A DNA stretch of 50,504 bases from Candidatus Latescibacterota bacterium (GTDB lineage: Bacteria > Krumholzibacteriota > Krumholzibacteriia > WVZY01). Position 1 is the stretch's first letter, and every line of letters begins with the position of its first letter. Where the stretch lies: contig CP070677.1 of the NCBI GenBank assembly GCA_020352495.1, positions 838,249 through 888,752 on the forward strand, read 5' to 3'. Positions 42,093 to 50,504 of this stretch are shown here, one piece after another. The position numbers were made by a program, and so were the translations under genes. The notes below the pieces were generated by a model. That model was given only the letters and a program-made list of their open reading frames with translations. It searched no databases and was not told where the DNA came from.

Positions 42093-42619
42093 GTTTGGCC
42101 GAAGTGCTGCCGGTTCTCTACAAAATTCTTCTCGTACTCTTCTACGTCATACTCTCTCTGTCGCTGCTCTCGACCATGATCGGGGTGCCGGGGAACTGGA
42201 TTCTCGTGGGTCTGGCGTTGATCGTGGGTCTGGTGACCGGTTTTTCCAAGCTGACAATCTGGTATTTTCTTCTCTGTGTGGGGCTTGCCGTGGTTGGCGA
42301 GATCATCGAGAGTTTTCTTGGCATGGTGGTCGTCGCCAAACGCGGTGGTGGGAAGCTCGGAATACTCGGGTCGTTTGTGGGTGGTATCATCGGTGTCATC
42401 CTTGGCAGCGCGTTTGTGCCACCGCTCGGGAGTGTTCTGTTTGGCTTTGTGGGTGCTTTCGCCGGTGCGGTGCTGGGGGAGCTCGCAAAACATCGCCAGA
42501 TGGACACGGCGATTCGAATCGGGTTCTGGTCGTTTGTGGGTCGGGTGGCGGCGATCGCGGGAAAGCTCTCCGTTGGCTGCGTGATCCTGTGGATCATTAT
42601 TACGACAACCTGGCCGTAA
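42089..42619 (+). CDS. DUF456 family membrane protein
   Basis: 176 residues, start overlapping the secF stop (ATGA). It is strongly hydrophobic, with about four to five membrane segments: 8-30 (VLYKILLVLFYVILSLSLLS), 35-52, 55-75, a Gly-rich pair across 85-125 (LGSFVGGIIGVILGSAF, LFGFVGAFAGAVLGEL), and a final one at 150-172. The motif GVPGNWILVGLALI and the glycine-zipper centre match DUF456. Function unknown. Coupling to secF suggests expression with the translocase. Confidence 0.87.
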   Translation: MSLAEVLPVLYKILLVLFYVILSLSLLSTMIGVPGNWILVGLALIVGLVTGFSKLTIWYFLLCVGLAVVGEIIESFLGMVVVAKRGGGKLGILGSFVGGIIGVILGSAFVPPLGSVLFGFVGAFAGAVLGELAKHRQMDTAIRIGFWSFVGRVAAIAGKLSVGCVILWIIITTTWP

Positions 42620-42769
42620 TTGTCCTCTCTTGGCTACACCCAGTACACAATAAAGGACAGATTCGACGCCTGGATCACCGTAACCCGTTGGTTTACAACC
42701 ACGGGGTACTGGCACAAAGATTGCCAATTTATAACTGATTCGGCCACAACGACCCAAGGCCGTGCCGTC

Positions 42770-43324
42770 ATGAAAACGCTACTTGTATCTGGACTTTCCC
42801 TGCTTCTCCTCTGCGGATGGGTGTGTGGTGCGGCGGCCGATCCGCCCATCAGATCCTCGTCCAAGAAGACGTCGAGCAAAAAAAAGCTACAGGCCAATCA
42901 GGTCAAAGAGGTCACGGATTCCGAAGCGAAACCTGTGCCGGAGGGTGCCGACTCGATTGGCCCGATTGGTGTTTTTGCCGACATTGAGGCTGGATGGAAA
43001 AAGGAAAACGTCCGGCAGATTTTGCGTCACTACGGTAAGGGTAAGGTTGCTATCGCCATCGAGGGGAGCGGTCCCGCAGGTGGCACATTTAGCCGGAATC
43101 AGAGTTATTACCTGCTAAAAGACCTGTTCAAATATACGATCACAGAGAAGTTCGAGTTCGTCCAGTACCGCAACGTTTCGGACGGTCGGAGTAAGGTGTA
43201 CGCAGTTGCGGAGCGTCAATACAAGCGAAACGACGACGGCAGGCTCTTCAAGGACAAGATTTACGTGTCGCTTCACTTGGAAGAAACACGCTGGGTGATC
43301 GACGAGATCAAATCCATCCGTTAA
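42770..43324 (+). CDS. Secreted small protein, DUF4783-like
   Basis: 184 residues from the ATG at 42770, chosen because it starts a clear signal peptide (LLVSGLSLLLLCGWVCGAAA); 150 nt of open frame upstream is not signal-like. A basic Ser/Lys linker (RSSSKKTSSKKK) follows. The rest, from GVFADIEAGWKKENVRQILRHY to WVIDEIKSIR, has the helix-then-sheet pattern of NTF2/DUF4783-like domains. Function unknown. Only AAGG 10 nt upstream is seen as ribosome site. The 150-nt gap after DUF456 holds no clear promoter. Confidence 0.72.
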   Translation: MKTLLVSGLSLLLLCGWVCGAAADPPIRSSSKKTSSKKKLQANQVKEVTDSEAKPVPEGADSIGPIGVFADIEAGWKKENVRQILRHYGKGKVAIAIEGSGPAGGTFSRNQSYYLLKDLFKYTITEKFEFVQYRNVSDGRSKVYAVAERQYKRNDDGRLFKDKIYVSLHLEETRWVIDEIKSIR

Positions 43325-43410
43325 TACCCCCTCGTGCGGCGAGAAATCCGATCTCTTTTCTGTTATCATGTTTTGCGGCCTCGTAATCGTGTAAGGGCTT
43401 GATCCAAAAC

Positions 43411-46400
43411 ATGAAAACTCTTCTCGATAGACCAAGACTCTCCATGCTGCTCCTGCTCCTTGCATGGACGGTCTTGTTTGCGCGTCAATTCATACAGGTC
43501 GGTTGGCTCGGCGGCATCTCACCCCTGATTCCACTGCTGGTGGTTCTTCTCGCGATCTTGCTCGTTCTTTTCCCCCCAGCCAACCGACGGGTGCGCGTCT
43601 CCATAATTGGGACCGGGGTTTTGGTGCTTGTGTCCAGTCTCCTTCTATTTGGGATCCGCGACGAAAATCGAAAGCTAAGGGAGGAATGGCGTCACCAAGA
43701 GTCCCAAGATATTGCCAGCGTTCTCGCCGCCTTGGGAGAACGGATCCAGAACCTTCTCGATCTTTCGACTTCGGTCGGGGAAGCAACCAAACGGTTCCTG
43801 CTGTCGAGACCAGTGGCTGATCACGAGGGGATGGAAACGCGGCTCGAAGCGTTCCGGGAGCTCGGCGCCCTGTCGGAGCAGATCAAAAAGGGCGAGCTCC
43901 TGCCCGCGGGCACCGAGATCGGGATACAGCTTTTCGACGAGCACGGCAACCGGATTGCGTGGGCGGGTTGGCCACAAGCCGTCGAGCCATTGGACGCCGG
44001 GTTCATCGCGAGCTCTCGCGAGCTGGTCTATTCGCGACAGGTGTCACTTTACCGGATTCTTACGCATATCATCCCGATATACGGCGGTGGGGAAGGAGAT
44101 GAGGTAGATCGATTGCGTGGTGACAGGGAAAAACGCGGCACCGTTCTAGTCGATATGCCGCTCGAAGTCAATTACAAAGTGAACAACAAGTTTTTGAAGA
44201 GCAGCAGCCTGGCCGACGATATTGCCGGTGGCGAAGCGGCGAATATCCGATTCAATTACTACGCCGCCGATGCTGGTTTGTCGGCCACGATAGGAGGATT
44301 TGAACGGCGACCCGAAGACCGACCACGTCCCAAAAAAAGGACAACACCATCCCCAGACGACGAGCGGGCGAGTCCGGATACGGAGCGGCAGCCCTCTCGG
44401 TCGGCCCAAGAGGCAAAAGAGAGAACTCAGGCACGGACGAAGACAACGCCTGACACGGCAAGCGTTTTCTCGACATTGCCCTCTTTTGTCGAGCCGTTGG
44501 GAAGCATTTCGGGCAGCCAGACCGCGGGACTCAGCGGGCGTGCCGTGGTGCGAAGTCCTTTGGGAAACGCGCTCTTCAATGTCACAGTGGTGGGCCGACC
44601 GTTTACCCACTATCTCGAGAATCGGAACAACTCGTTCCTGCTGGTGGCCAACCTCTTAGCTTTGCTTGCTCTCCTCATCGGTTTTGCCGTATCGCTGAAT
44701 TACTTCCCCGAAAGAATTAGCGGTCCCCTCCATGTCGTAAAGGCCCTCTACCTCGTCGCGATTCTCACACTCGTGCGTTACTCGCTGTTGTGGTTTCAAC
44801 CCACTTTATTGACATCGCAGCTAAAGGTTTTTGAACCAGCGGTTTTTGCCACGCCGATCCTTGGAGGTCTGATGAGGAGTGCTGGTGATCTGCTCATCAC
44901 CGCCGTGTTTTTCGTCACAGCACTCTACGGAGTGCTCAGGATCGCAAGGGAGACGGAAGCGTCACCTGAGGGAGAAGCGGTGGGGCACGATGGCTGGCTC
45001 TTTGTAGTAAAGGGGTTTGTTGCCGCCTGCGCGATCGTCGGTGTTTTCGAACTCGCGCGGAGATTCATCGGAAGCGTGGTGCTCAATGCCAATCCACGAC
45101 TCGTCGGAGAAACGGTAAAAGTGTTTCAACCCGAGGTTACCATCCTTCACCTCAGCGCGTTTCTGATGGTTACGGGCATCTTTCTAGCCGGGATGATTTG
45201 CGTTTGGGGCGTCTATCGAGTAAAGGGCAAATCGGACACCGGGAAAGCCTCGATCCTGGCAGCGGTGGTCGTCGTCACCGTTTCACTCGTTGTGTCGCGC
45301 TGGGATCTCGCATTCATATCCCTGCTCGTGCTCTTGTTCATCGTCTTTGCTCCTCGTGTGGTTCAAAGAGAGGATCTGGTATCGATAGTTATTACCGCCT
45401 TCTGTTTTGTCATCATCGTTTCAGCGGCCGCCTACGTCTTTTTCAATCAGGAATATCAGGGTCTGAGACGCACATTCATCCAGGAGAAAGTTGCAGAGGT
45501 TACCCACCCGTCGGACAACTGGAAGGTGTTCATTCTCGAGGACATTCTCGAAAATCTTTCCCAAGACAAGTCGTTACATCAAGCGCTGAGAGAACCGGTA
45601 TCTGCAAATGTTCAACGTCTCGCTTTCGATGTGTGGGCCGACAGCCCGCTGAGTCTTTTGGGGTATAGCTCTGCGATCTACATCTTCGATGAGGCGGACA
45701 GCCTGGTCAGCCGGTTTGCAGTTGAGATGCCGTATCGGATCACGGCAGCGGAGCCTGGCGAGCGAATGGAAACCACGTCGTCAGAAGAGTGGGTTGTATT
45801 GGATTTGACAACCCAGACCCCACAGGGTGCCGTTAGGTTTTACAGGGGAATCGCCAATCTCAAGGGTTACGGGACCGATCTGGGCGGCGTCCTTCAACGG
45901 GTTCCTATTGGGAAGATTGTCGTGGATGTCCCCTTCTTCTTTGAAAACCTGGCGTGGGCAGCGAGGACAGGACCGCAGACGCCAGAGGTTCTGAGAAACA
46001 TACAGGAAGGTGGCATCGCACCGCGGCTCGAAGAGACCGAGGCGATCTTGTTGGCGAAACTCAAGGGTGAAAGGGTTCTAGAGTCCTCGTCCGAGGTTCT
46101 CCCGGTCGGGCACACAATCGAGCGAGACGTGATGGGAAGGGCAATCGATCTGGACTGGCCTCTTCTGAAAACCACTGGGTCGACGTATCGTTTTCTAGCG
46201 CAGGAAACGGACGAGAGTCTTTCGTATCTTCTCGCGGGGTTTCCAGTCCCATCACCCGGCCAACACGTCCTTCGTTGGTCGACGATTCTCTCCCTGTACT
46301 TCTTTTTCACCGTCGCGTTTATTGTCCTGATAATCATTCTCAAACGACTGCCCGTTCTCGGAGAAGTCCTTCCAACACTGACCCCTGGAAGGCAACTCGG

Positions 46401-48537
46401 ATTTCAACAAAAACTGCTTGGTTCCTTCTTGATCGTTGCTCTCCTTCCGGCGGTGATCCTCGGTGTTTTTTCGGTTCGGATGATCAAAGAGCGGTTTGTT
46501 CAAGAGAACAAAAACGAGGCGGTTTACAAAGCGTCAAGTGCTGAGAAGGCATTGAAAGGGGAGCTCGTTGGGGAGCTGCACGATCTGCTGGATCGCCACG
46601 ATCTACGCAGCCTGATAGATGGAGAACTGCCACCGTTTTACGTTCACGACCCGAGTCGCCGGGTGATGGTGTTCAAAGAGAGCGAGCTTCCCACGGTCGA
46701 CACCGGTTTGGACTTCGATAAAAGGAGGGTGAAACACCTCGCCGCCGACGCGGTACCGGGTGCTGAAGACGATCGTTCTGCGGGGGAATACCTCGACCTG
46801 GCCAGACGGCTGGTTGGGATGCCTCCGGAGCAGGTGTTTGTCCACTGGGCGGAAGGCGAGCCGTATCTTGGTGTCTTGAGTTATCCGATCAGTCTTGTGT
46901 CTGGAGAAGAGAAAGAAACCGTCATCGTTTATTGTGCGCGAGTTGTCGACGGAGAGATTCTCGGTGCAATTGCCGATCAGATCGGCGCTGATGTAAGCCT
47001 TTTTGATGGGGGAGAGCTCGTATCGACAAGCAGAGAAGGACTGCTTTCCGGTGGATTTATCAGCTCGACGATGAGTTCCGACGCCTTTGTTGGGGTGTGC
47101 ATCATGGGTGTCGACCAGTCGCTCGTGACCGAACGTGCGGGACGCTATCGTTATCAGGTCGCCTATATTCCGATTCAAAGCATGGAGGCGGGGGAATACG
47201 CCGCGATCGGTGTGCCACTCTTGTTTAGACCCGAGTCGTACAGTGTCGAAGTCGAGAAGGCAACATCGATTGTTCTTAGTCTGTTCGCGCTACTCTCCGC
47301 GGCGACGATTGGACTCGGACTCCTTCTGGCGCGAGGGATTTTTGAACCGCTCAAGGGACTGCTCGAAGCGACGAAGCGGATCGGCCGAGGGGATTTCTCA
47401 TTCAAACTACCGTCAAAACGGCACGACGAAATCGGGACGGTGGTCGAAGCGTTCAATGAGATGACAAGCCAAGTGTCAACATCTCAAGCCGCGCTGGAGG
47501 AACGACGAAAATACCTCGAGGTTATCCTTTTCAACATCGGAACAGGTGTCATTACAACCGATTCCGACGAGCGGATACGGGCGGTGAACAACGCAGCCGC
47601 GCGGATCCTGGGGATTCAAAGCGCAGATCTGGTTGGCAAGACGACGGAGCAGCTCGTCAACGAGAACGTTCTGCCGAGTTTTTTCTCTCGGCTGGGAACC
47701 GAATCGGGTCCTGGCTGGCCCCATGACTCTTCCGAGGTCGATATCATAAAGGACGGGCACAAACGAACGATCAAGTATATGAAAACGGGACTCAGCACAG
47801 AGGGCCGCCATCTCGGCACGGTTTTTGTGTTCGAAGACCTTACGGAGTTGATCAGCTCGAAAAAGCTCTCAGCCTGGGTAGAAATGGCCCGACAGATCGC
47901 CCACGAAATAAAAAACCCACTGACACCGATCAAGCTCTCGACGCAGTTTATGGCGAGGGCGCACGAGGAGAAATCGGACGATTTCGACAAGATCTTTAAG
48001 GAGAGTTCGGACACAATCATTCATCAGGTCGAGGTGTTGCGAAACATCGCAAGCGAGTTCTCGAGCTTTGGCCGTCTTCAACAGCTCGACCTGTCGGCGC
48101 ACCGAATCGTTCCGCTTCTGCGGGATATCGTGTCGCCGTATCAGAAGAACACATTTGGGGTGATCGTGTCCTTTGATATTCCAAACGGTGAGATCGAGGC
48201 GCTTGTCGATCCGGAGGCGCTCCGAAGGATCTGCTCGAACCTCATCGAGAATGCCATGGAGGCGATGCCCGGCGGCGGCACGCTCGAAATCTCGTGTGGC
48301 CTAGCGACCTATGACGGGCAGGATATGAGGATATCGTTTACGGACACGGGGCCGGGGCTTAGTGAGGACGTCGAGGAGAAACTCTTCGAACCTTACTTCT
48401 CGACGAAAACGACGGGAACCGGTCTGGGACTCGCCATTTGCCGAAGCCTTTCGCGTGAGATGGGTGGGGACGTGACGGTGGAAAATCTCACCGGTGGTCG
48501 CGGTGTCGAAGCGATCCTCTATCTCAAACCTGCGTAG
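43411..48537 (+). CDS. Very large multi-pass sensor histidine kinase, NtrY-like
   Basis: 1708 residues from the ATG at 43411 (an in-frame TTG at 43399 is nearer to AAGGG). Three membrane segments lie before residue 90, then an extracytoplasmic region to about 405 with a Pro/Arg/Thr-rich linker near 299-350. More membrane segments fill about 407-675, a second outer domain about 680-950, two membrane segments at 954-1020, a third outer domain, and a last segment near 1281-1304. The cytoplasmic part has HAMP (about 1305-1360), PAS (1368-1464), the H-box HEIKNPLTP with phospho-acceptor H1498, the N-box NLIENAMEAMPGGG and G-boxes DTGPGLS, GTGLGLAI. Core motifs are intact. No response regulator gene is adjacent. 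Confidence 0.9.
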   Translation: MKTLLDRPRLSMLLLLLAWTVLFARQFIQVGWLGGISPLIPLLVVLLAILLVLFPPANRRVRVSIIGTGVLVLVSSLLLFGIRDENRKLREEWRHQESQDIASVLAALGERIQNLLDLSTSVGEATKRFLLSRPVADHEGMETRLEAFRELGALSEQIKKGELLPAGTEIGIQLFDEHGNRIAWAGWPQAVEPLDAGFIASSRELVYSRQVSLYRILTHIIPIYGGGEGDEVDRLRGDREKRGTVLVDMPLEVNYKVNNKFLKSSSLADDIAGGEAANIRFNYYAADAGLSATIGGFERRPEDRPRPKKRTTPSPDDERASPDTERQPSRSAQEAKERTQARTKTTPDTASVFSTLPSFVEPLGSISGSQTAGLSGRAVVRSPLGNALFNVTVVGRPFTHYLENRNNSFLLVANLLALLALLIGFAVSLNYFPERISGPLHVVKALYLVAILTLVRYSLLWFQPTLLTSQLKVFEPAVFATPILGGLMRSAGDLLITAVFFVTALYGVLRIARETEASPEGEAVGHDGWLFVVKGFVAACAIVGVFELARRFIGSVVLNANPRLVGETVKVFQPEVTILHLSAFLMVTGIFLAGMICVWGVYRVKGKSDTGKASILAAVVVVTVSLVVSRWDLAFISLLVLLFIVFAPRVVQREDLVSIVITAFCFVIIVSAAAYVFFNQEYQGLRRTFIQEKVAEVTHPSDNWKVFILEDILENLSQDKSLHQALREPVSANVQRLAFDVWADSPLSLLGYSSAIYIFDEADSLVSRFAVEMPYRITAAEPGERMETTSSEEWVVLDLTTQTPQGAVRFYRGIANLKGYGTDLGGVLQRVPIGKIVVDVPFFFENLAWAARTGPQTPEVLRNIQEGGIAPRLEETEAILLAKLKGERVLESSSEVLPVGHTIERDVMGRAIDLDWPLLKTTGSTYRFLAQETDESLSYLLAGFPVPSPGQHVLRWSTILSLYFFFTVAFIVLIIILKRLPVLGEVLPTLTPGRQLGFQQKLLGSFLIVALLPAVILGVFSVRMIKERFVQENKNEAVYKASSAEKALKGELVGELHDLLDRHDLRSLIDGELPPFYVHDPSRRVMVFKESELPTVDTGLDFDKRRVKHLAADAVPGAEDDRSAGEYLDLARRLVGMPPEQVFVHWAEGEPYLGVLSYPISLVSGEEKETVIVYCARVVDGEILGAIADQIGADVSLFDGGELVSTSREGLLSGGFISSTMSSDAFVGVCIMGVDQSLVTERAGRYRYQVAYIPIQSMEAGEYAAIGVPLLFRPESYSVEVEKATSIVLSLFALLSAATIGLGLLLARGIFEPLKGLLEATKRIGRGDFSFKLPSKRHDEIGTVVEAFNEMTSQVSTSQAALEERRKYLEVILFNIGTGVITTDSDERIRAVNNAAARILGIQSADLVGKTTEQLVNENVLPSFFSRLGTESGPGWPHDSSEVDIIKDGHKRTIKYMKTGLSTEGRHLGTVFVFEDLTELISSKKLSAWVEMARQIAHEIKNPLTPIKLSTQFMARAHEEKSDDFDKIFKESSDTIIHQVEVLRNIASEFSSFGRLQQLDLSAHRIVPLLRDIVSPYQKNTFGVIVSFDIPNGEIEALVDPEALRRICSNLIENAMEAMPGGGTLEISCGLATYDGQDMRISFTDTGPGLSEDVEEKLFEPYFSTKTTGTGLGLAICRSLSREMGGDVTVENLTGGRGVEAILYLKPA

Positions 48538-48545
48538 ATTCCAGG

Positions 48546-50216
48546 CTAACAGACCTTGCCACCAACCGGAACTGTTGGGCCGGTGTCGGGGAGTTCTTCT
48601 TCGTCGGTGACCGGTTCGCCCCCAAACGCGCGCACGGCTTCGACGATCAGTACGACGGCGAGCGCAAAGAGAAACGCGGAGATGACTCGAATAACAAGGA
48701 AATCATTCTTGAAGAACAGCATCACGAGGGCGAGCAGCGTGACCGCAAACATGAACACCATCGGCACGATGACAAATATCGCCCGCCGTCCGGTGCGTTT
48801 GAGCCAGACACCAACGGTGAGAAGCGCGAGTGCTCCGAGAAGCTGATTCGTCGACCCAAAGACGGGCCAGATGGCCCGCCACGCGGGGATGACCTGCCCC
48901 TGGGCATCTTTGAATTCGGTGAGCGCAAGCCACAACGGGAGAATTAGGGTCGCCGTGGTGGCAAGGATATGCCATTTGAGTCCCCACCGATCAAAGAACT
49001 CCTCGAAGATATATCGGCCAAGTCGTGTTCCCGTATCGAGAGTCGTCAGAAGAAACGTGCTCACCGCAAGAAGCCCAAACGAGGTGCCGAGTGCAGTTGG
49101 GATCCCGAGCGATCCCACAAACGTGCCCATCCCCGAGGCAAATACCTGCGCGGGAGAGCTCCCGGCGAGCGCCCCACCCGCGACGACAATCGCGCTTACC
49201 GCGATGAGCGCCAGCATTCCCTCCACGAGCATCGATCCGTAGGCGACCGGTCGCGCGGCTCGTTCGTTGCTCAACTGTTTGGCCGTGGTCCCCGACGCGA
49301 CGATCGAGTGAAAACCCGAGCACGCCCCGCATGCAATCGTTATGAACAGCGCCGGAAAGAGGTAACCGAGGTTGGCTTCGAAACCGAGAAACGCCTTCGT
49401 GTCGAGCGCGTGTCCGCCGATTGCGATTCCACCGAGACCACCGAGGATGCAGGCGAGGAGAAGATACGACGAGAGATAGTCCCTCGGCTGGAGAAGGATC
49501 CACACGGGTGTGATCGACGCGACAAAACAATAGAGGAGAAGAATGAAAGTCCAGGTCGTCTTGGGATCTCCGTGCGCGAGGGCCGGTGGCGTTCCCATCG
49601 GGGCGAGTTGACCCAAATAGATCGCCAGGAACACCAACGGCACAAAGACGAGGCTCGCCTTGCCAAGCGACAGATCCATCCGATAAACGGAAAGCCCCAT
49701 CAGAATGGCCAGGACAATGTACATGAGCGAGGAACTGGCCACACCACCGTCTTTGGTAAAGCTGTCTGCTGTGAGATCTACGAACACAGTGAGGACGTAG
49801 ACCATCGTGAACCAGATAAACGCCAGATAAAGCTTGTGGGCGACGGGGCTCATCATCCGTTTGGCGACCTGCGCGATCGAGCGCGCTTTGTGACGAACCG
49901 AAACGACAAGCGCGGAGTAGTCGTGGACCCCACCGATGAAAATGGCACCAAGGACGATCCACAACACGGCGGGCAACCACCCGAAAAACGCAACGGCAAT
50001 GATCGGACCGACGATCGGCCCGGCACCAGCGATCGACGAAAAATGATGTCCCATGAGCACAGGGGTCTTCGCCGGCATATAGTCGAGACCGTCGTAGTTC
50101 GTATGGGCGGGGGTTTTGCGTTCCGGGTTGATGCCAAACTGTTTATCGAGAAATGCGCCGTAGATACGATAACCGAGGATGAACAGCACGACGCCGGTGA
50201 GGACCAGCAAAATCAT
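48546..50216 (-). CDS. cstA: Carbon starvation protein CstA (peptide/pyruvate transporter family)
   Basis: 556 residues with about 14-16 membrane segments. The N-terminal family signature DYMPAKTPVLMGHHFSSIAGAGPIVGPIIA is intact, with VHDYSALVVSVRHK, YLLLACILGGLGGIAIGG and GFHSIVASGTTAKQL further on. It is shorter than E. coli CstA (701), like many non-enteric members. The family includes pyruvate (BtsT) and peptide transporters, so the substrate is unproven. AAGGACGG lies 5 nt before the ATG on the minus strand. It converges with the kinase gene, with 8 nt between the stops and no terminator. Confidence 0.93.
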   Translation of the reverse strand: MILLVLTGVVLFILGYRIYGAFLDKQFGINPERKTPAHTNYDGLDYMPAKTPVLMGHHFSSIAGAGPIVGPIIAVAFFGWLPAVLWIVLGAIFIGGVHDYSALVVSVRHKARSIAQVAKRMMSPVAHKLYLAFIWFTMVYVLTVFVDLTADSFTKDGGVASSSLMYIVLAILMGLSVYRMDLSLGKASLVFVPLVFLAIYLGQLAPMGTPPALAHGDPKTTWTFILLLYCFVASITPVWILLQPRDYLSSYLLLACILGGLGGIAIGGHALDTKAFLGFEANLGYLFPALFITIACGACSGFHSIVASGTTAKQLSNERAARPVAYGSMLVEGMLALIAVSAIVVAGGALAGSSPAQVFASGMGTFVGSLGIPTALGTSFGLLAVSTFLLTTLDTGTRLGRYIFEEFFDRWGLKWHILATTATLILPLWLALTEFKDAQGQVIPAWRAIWPVFGSTNQLLGALALLTVGVWLKRTGRRAIFVIVPMVFMFAVTLLALVMLFFKNDFLVIRVISAFLFALAVVLIVEAVRAFGGEPVTDEEELPDTGPTVPVGGKVC

Positions 50217-50275
50217 GGGGTCCGTCCTTGTTTGTGTGTTGTCGAACAGGGTCAGAAAGAGAGCGATCTGAGGGA

Positions 50276-50304
50276 ATCGTAATAAAGGCCAAGGGGTTGG
50301 GCAA
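50276..50304 (-). promoter_or_regulatory. Candidate promoter for cstA
   Basis: On the minus strand, TTGCCC (50304-50299), a 17-nt spacer and TACGAT (50281-50276) lie about 60 nt before the cstA start. Each hexamer matches four of six. Confidence 0.35.
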
Positions 50305-50449
50305 GATGTTTGGCGGGGGAGAGCAAACCTGGATCAGACCGATCGAACACGTACTCCCTGCGCTGCCGTTCTCAATACCTCGCCGAAAGCCCGGCCCACG
50401 ATCCGACCGAGAGACAAGACAACACCGACGAGCGACCGGCAGACCCCAA

Positions 50450-50478
50450 TTGCGCCCAAGGCCCGTTTTTTCTATACT
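50450..50478 (+). promoter_or_regulatory. Candidate promoter reading out of the window
   Basis: TTGCGC (50450-50455), a 17-nt spacer and TATACT (50473-50478), five of six at -10. It would serve a gene beyond the right edge. The rest of 50217-50504 shows no gene, repeat or terminator that I can support. Confidence 0.45.
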
Positions 50479-50504
50479 TTAGAATAGCCCGTACGCATCA
50501 AACA

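Noticed and set aside
48969-50282. 437-residue plus-strand open frame opposite cstA
   Set aside because: Very rich in Arg/Glu/His, as expected of the complement of a hydrophobic gene; no recognisable domain.
1-50504. tRNA, rRNA, CRISPR, insertion sequence or prophage
   Set aside because: No T-loop/anticodon patterns, repeat-spacer arrays, transposase or phage genes were seen.

Overview
The window is a compact, almost entirely plus-strand stretch of a Gram-negative, LPS/outer-membrane type bacterium. It carries SurA-type chaperones, several lipoproteins, an outer-membrane beta-barrel candidate, a SecD with a large periplasmic domain and an EnvC/FtsEX set. The opening gene order (yidC, khpB/jag, mnmE, mnmG, rsmG, parA, parB) is the conserved origin-proximal cluster of bacterial chromosomes, so this is chromosomal and probably close to oriC. 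The mix of bactofilin, beta-helix lipoprotein, BatA-like vWA protein, clustered parvulins and NTF2/DUF4783-like secreted proteins suggests an uncultured lineage of, or near, the FCB group (inference, low confidence). There are no tRNA or rRNA genes, no CRISPR, no insertion sequence and no phage genes that I can see.

Layout. 1-5708: yidC (5' end outside the window), khpB, mnmE, mnmG, rsmG, a tight translation/tRNA-modification/membrane-insertion operon. 5709-9762: a 15-of-16 parS site, a beta-helix lipoprotein, then parA-parB overlapping and directly followed by an M23 peptidase. 9781-10356: a bactofilin with a strong terminator. 10357-10596: a non-coding island between two convergent terminators, with four near-consensus DnaA boxes. 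10626-10841 (minus): a gene interrupted by an in-frame TGA that reads as a 71-residue glutaredoxin-like selenoprotein (UPYT active site) with a candidate bacterial SECIS hairpin. 11066-15160: a MoxR ATPase, a DUF58 protein and a BatA-like vWA membrane protein. 15344-18883: mfd, preceded by an 18-bp inverted repeat. 19044-28468: two parvulin lipoproteins, surA, a small S4 protein, pdxA, ftsE, ftsX, envC, holB. 28657-32388: metG, a TatD nuclease, a zinc-finger protein, an NDUFA9-like epimerase. 32627-36779: rsmA, an outer-membrane barrel candidate and two related lipoproteins. 37141-39099: a YibQ-like divergent polysaccharide deacetylase and pdxJ. 39363-43324: secD, secF, a DUF456 protein, a small secreted protein. 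43411-48537: a very large NtrY-like sensor kinase. 48546-50216 (minus): cstA, convergent with the kinase.

How the genes work together. Most of the window is envelope biogenesis: membrane insertion (YidC, SecDF), periplasmic folding (three parvulin proteins), cell division hydrolase control (FtsEX-EnvC) and shape (M23 peptidase plus bactofilin). Chromosome segregation (ParABS), translation quality (MnmE/G, RsmG, RsmA, MetG) and DXP-dependent vitamin B6 synthesis (PdxA, PdxJ) are interleaved.

The most notable signals are the hidden selenoprotein; a pair of structured intergenic repeats (28500-28614 and 36883-36989) with 60-nt loops that share conserved motifs while their stems differ in sequence yet still pair; the DnaA-box island; and the oversized sensor kinase. 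All protein calls come from reading motifs by eye; no database search was run.
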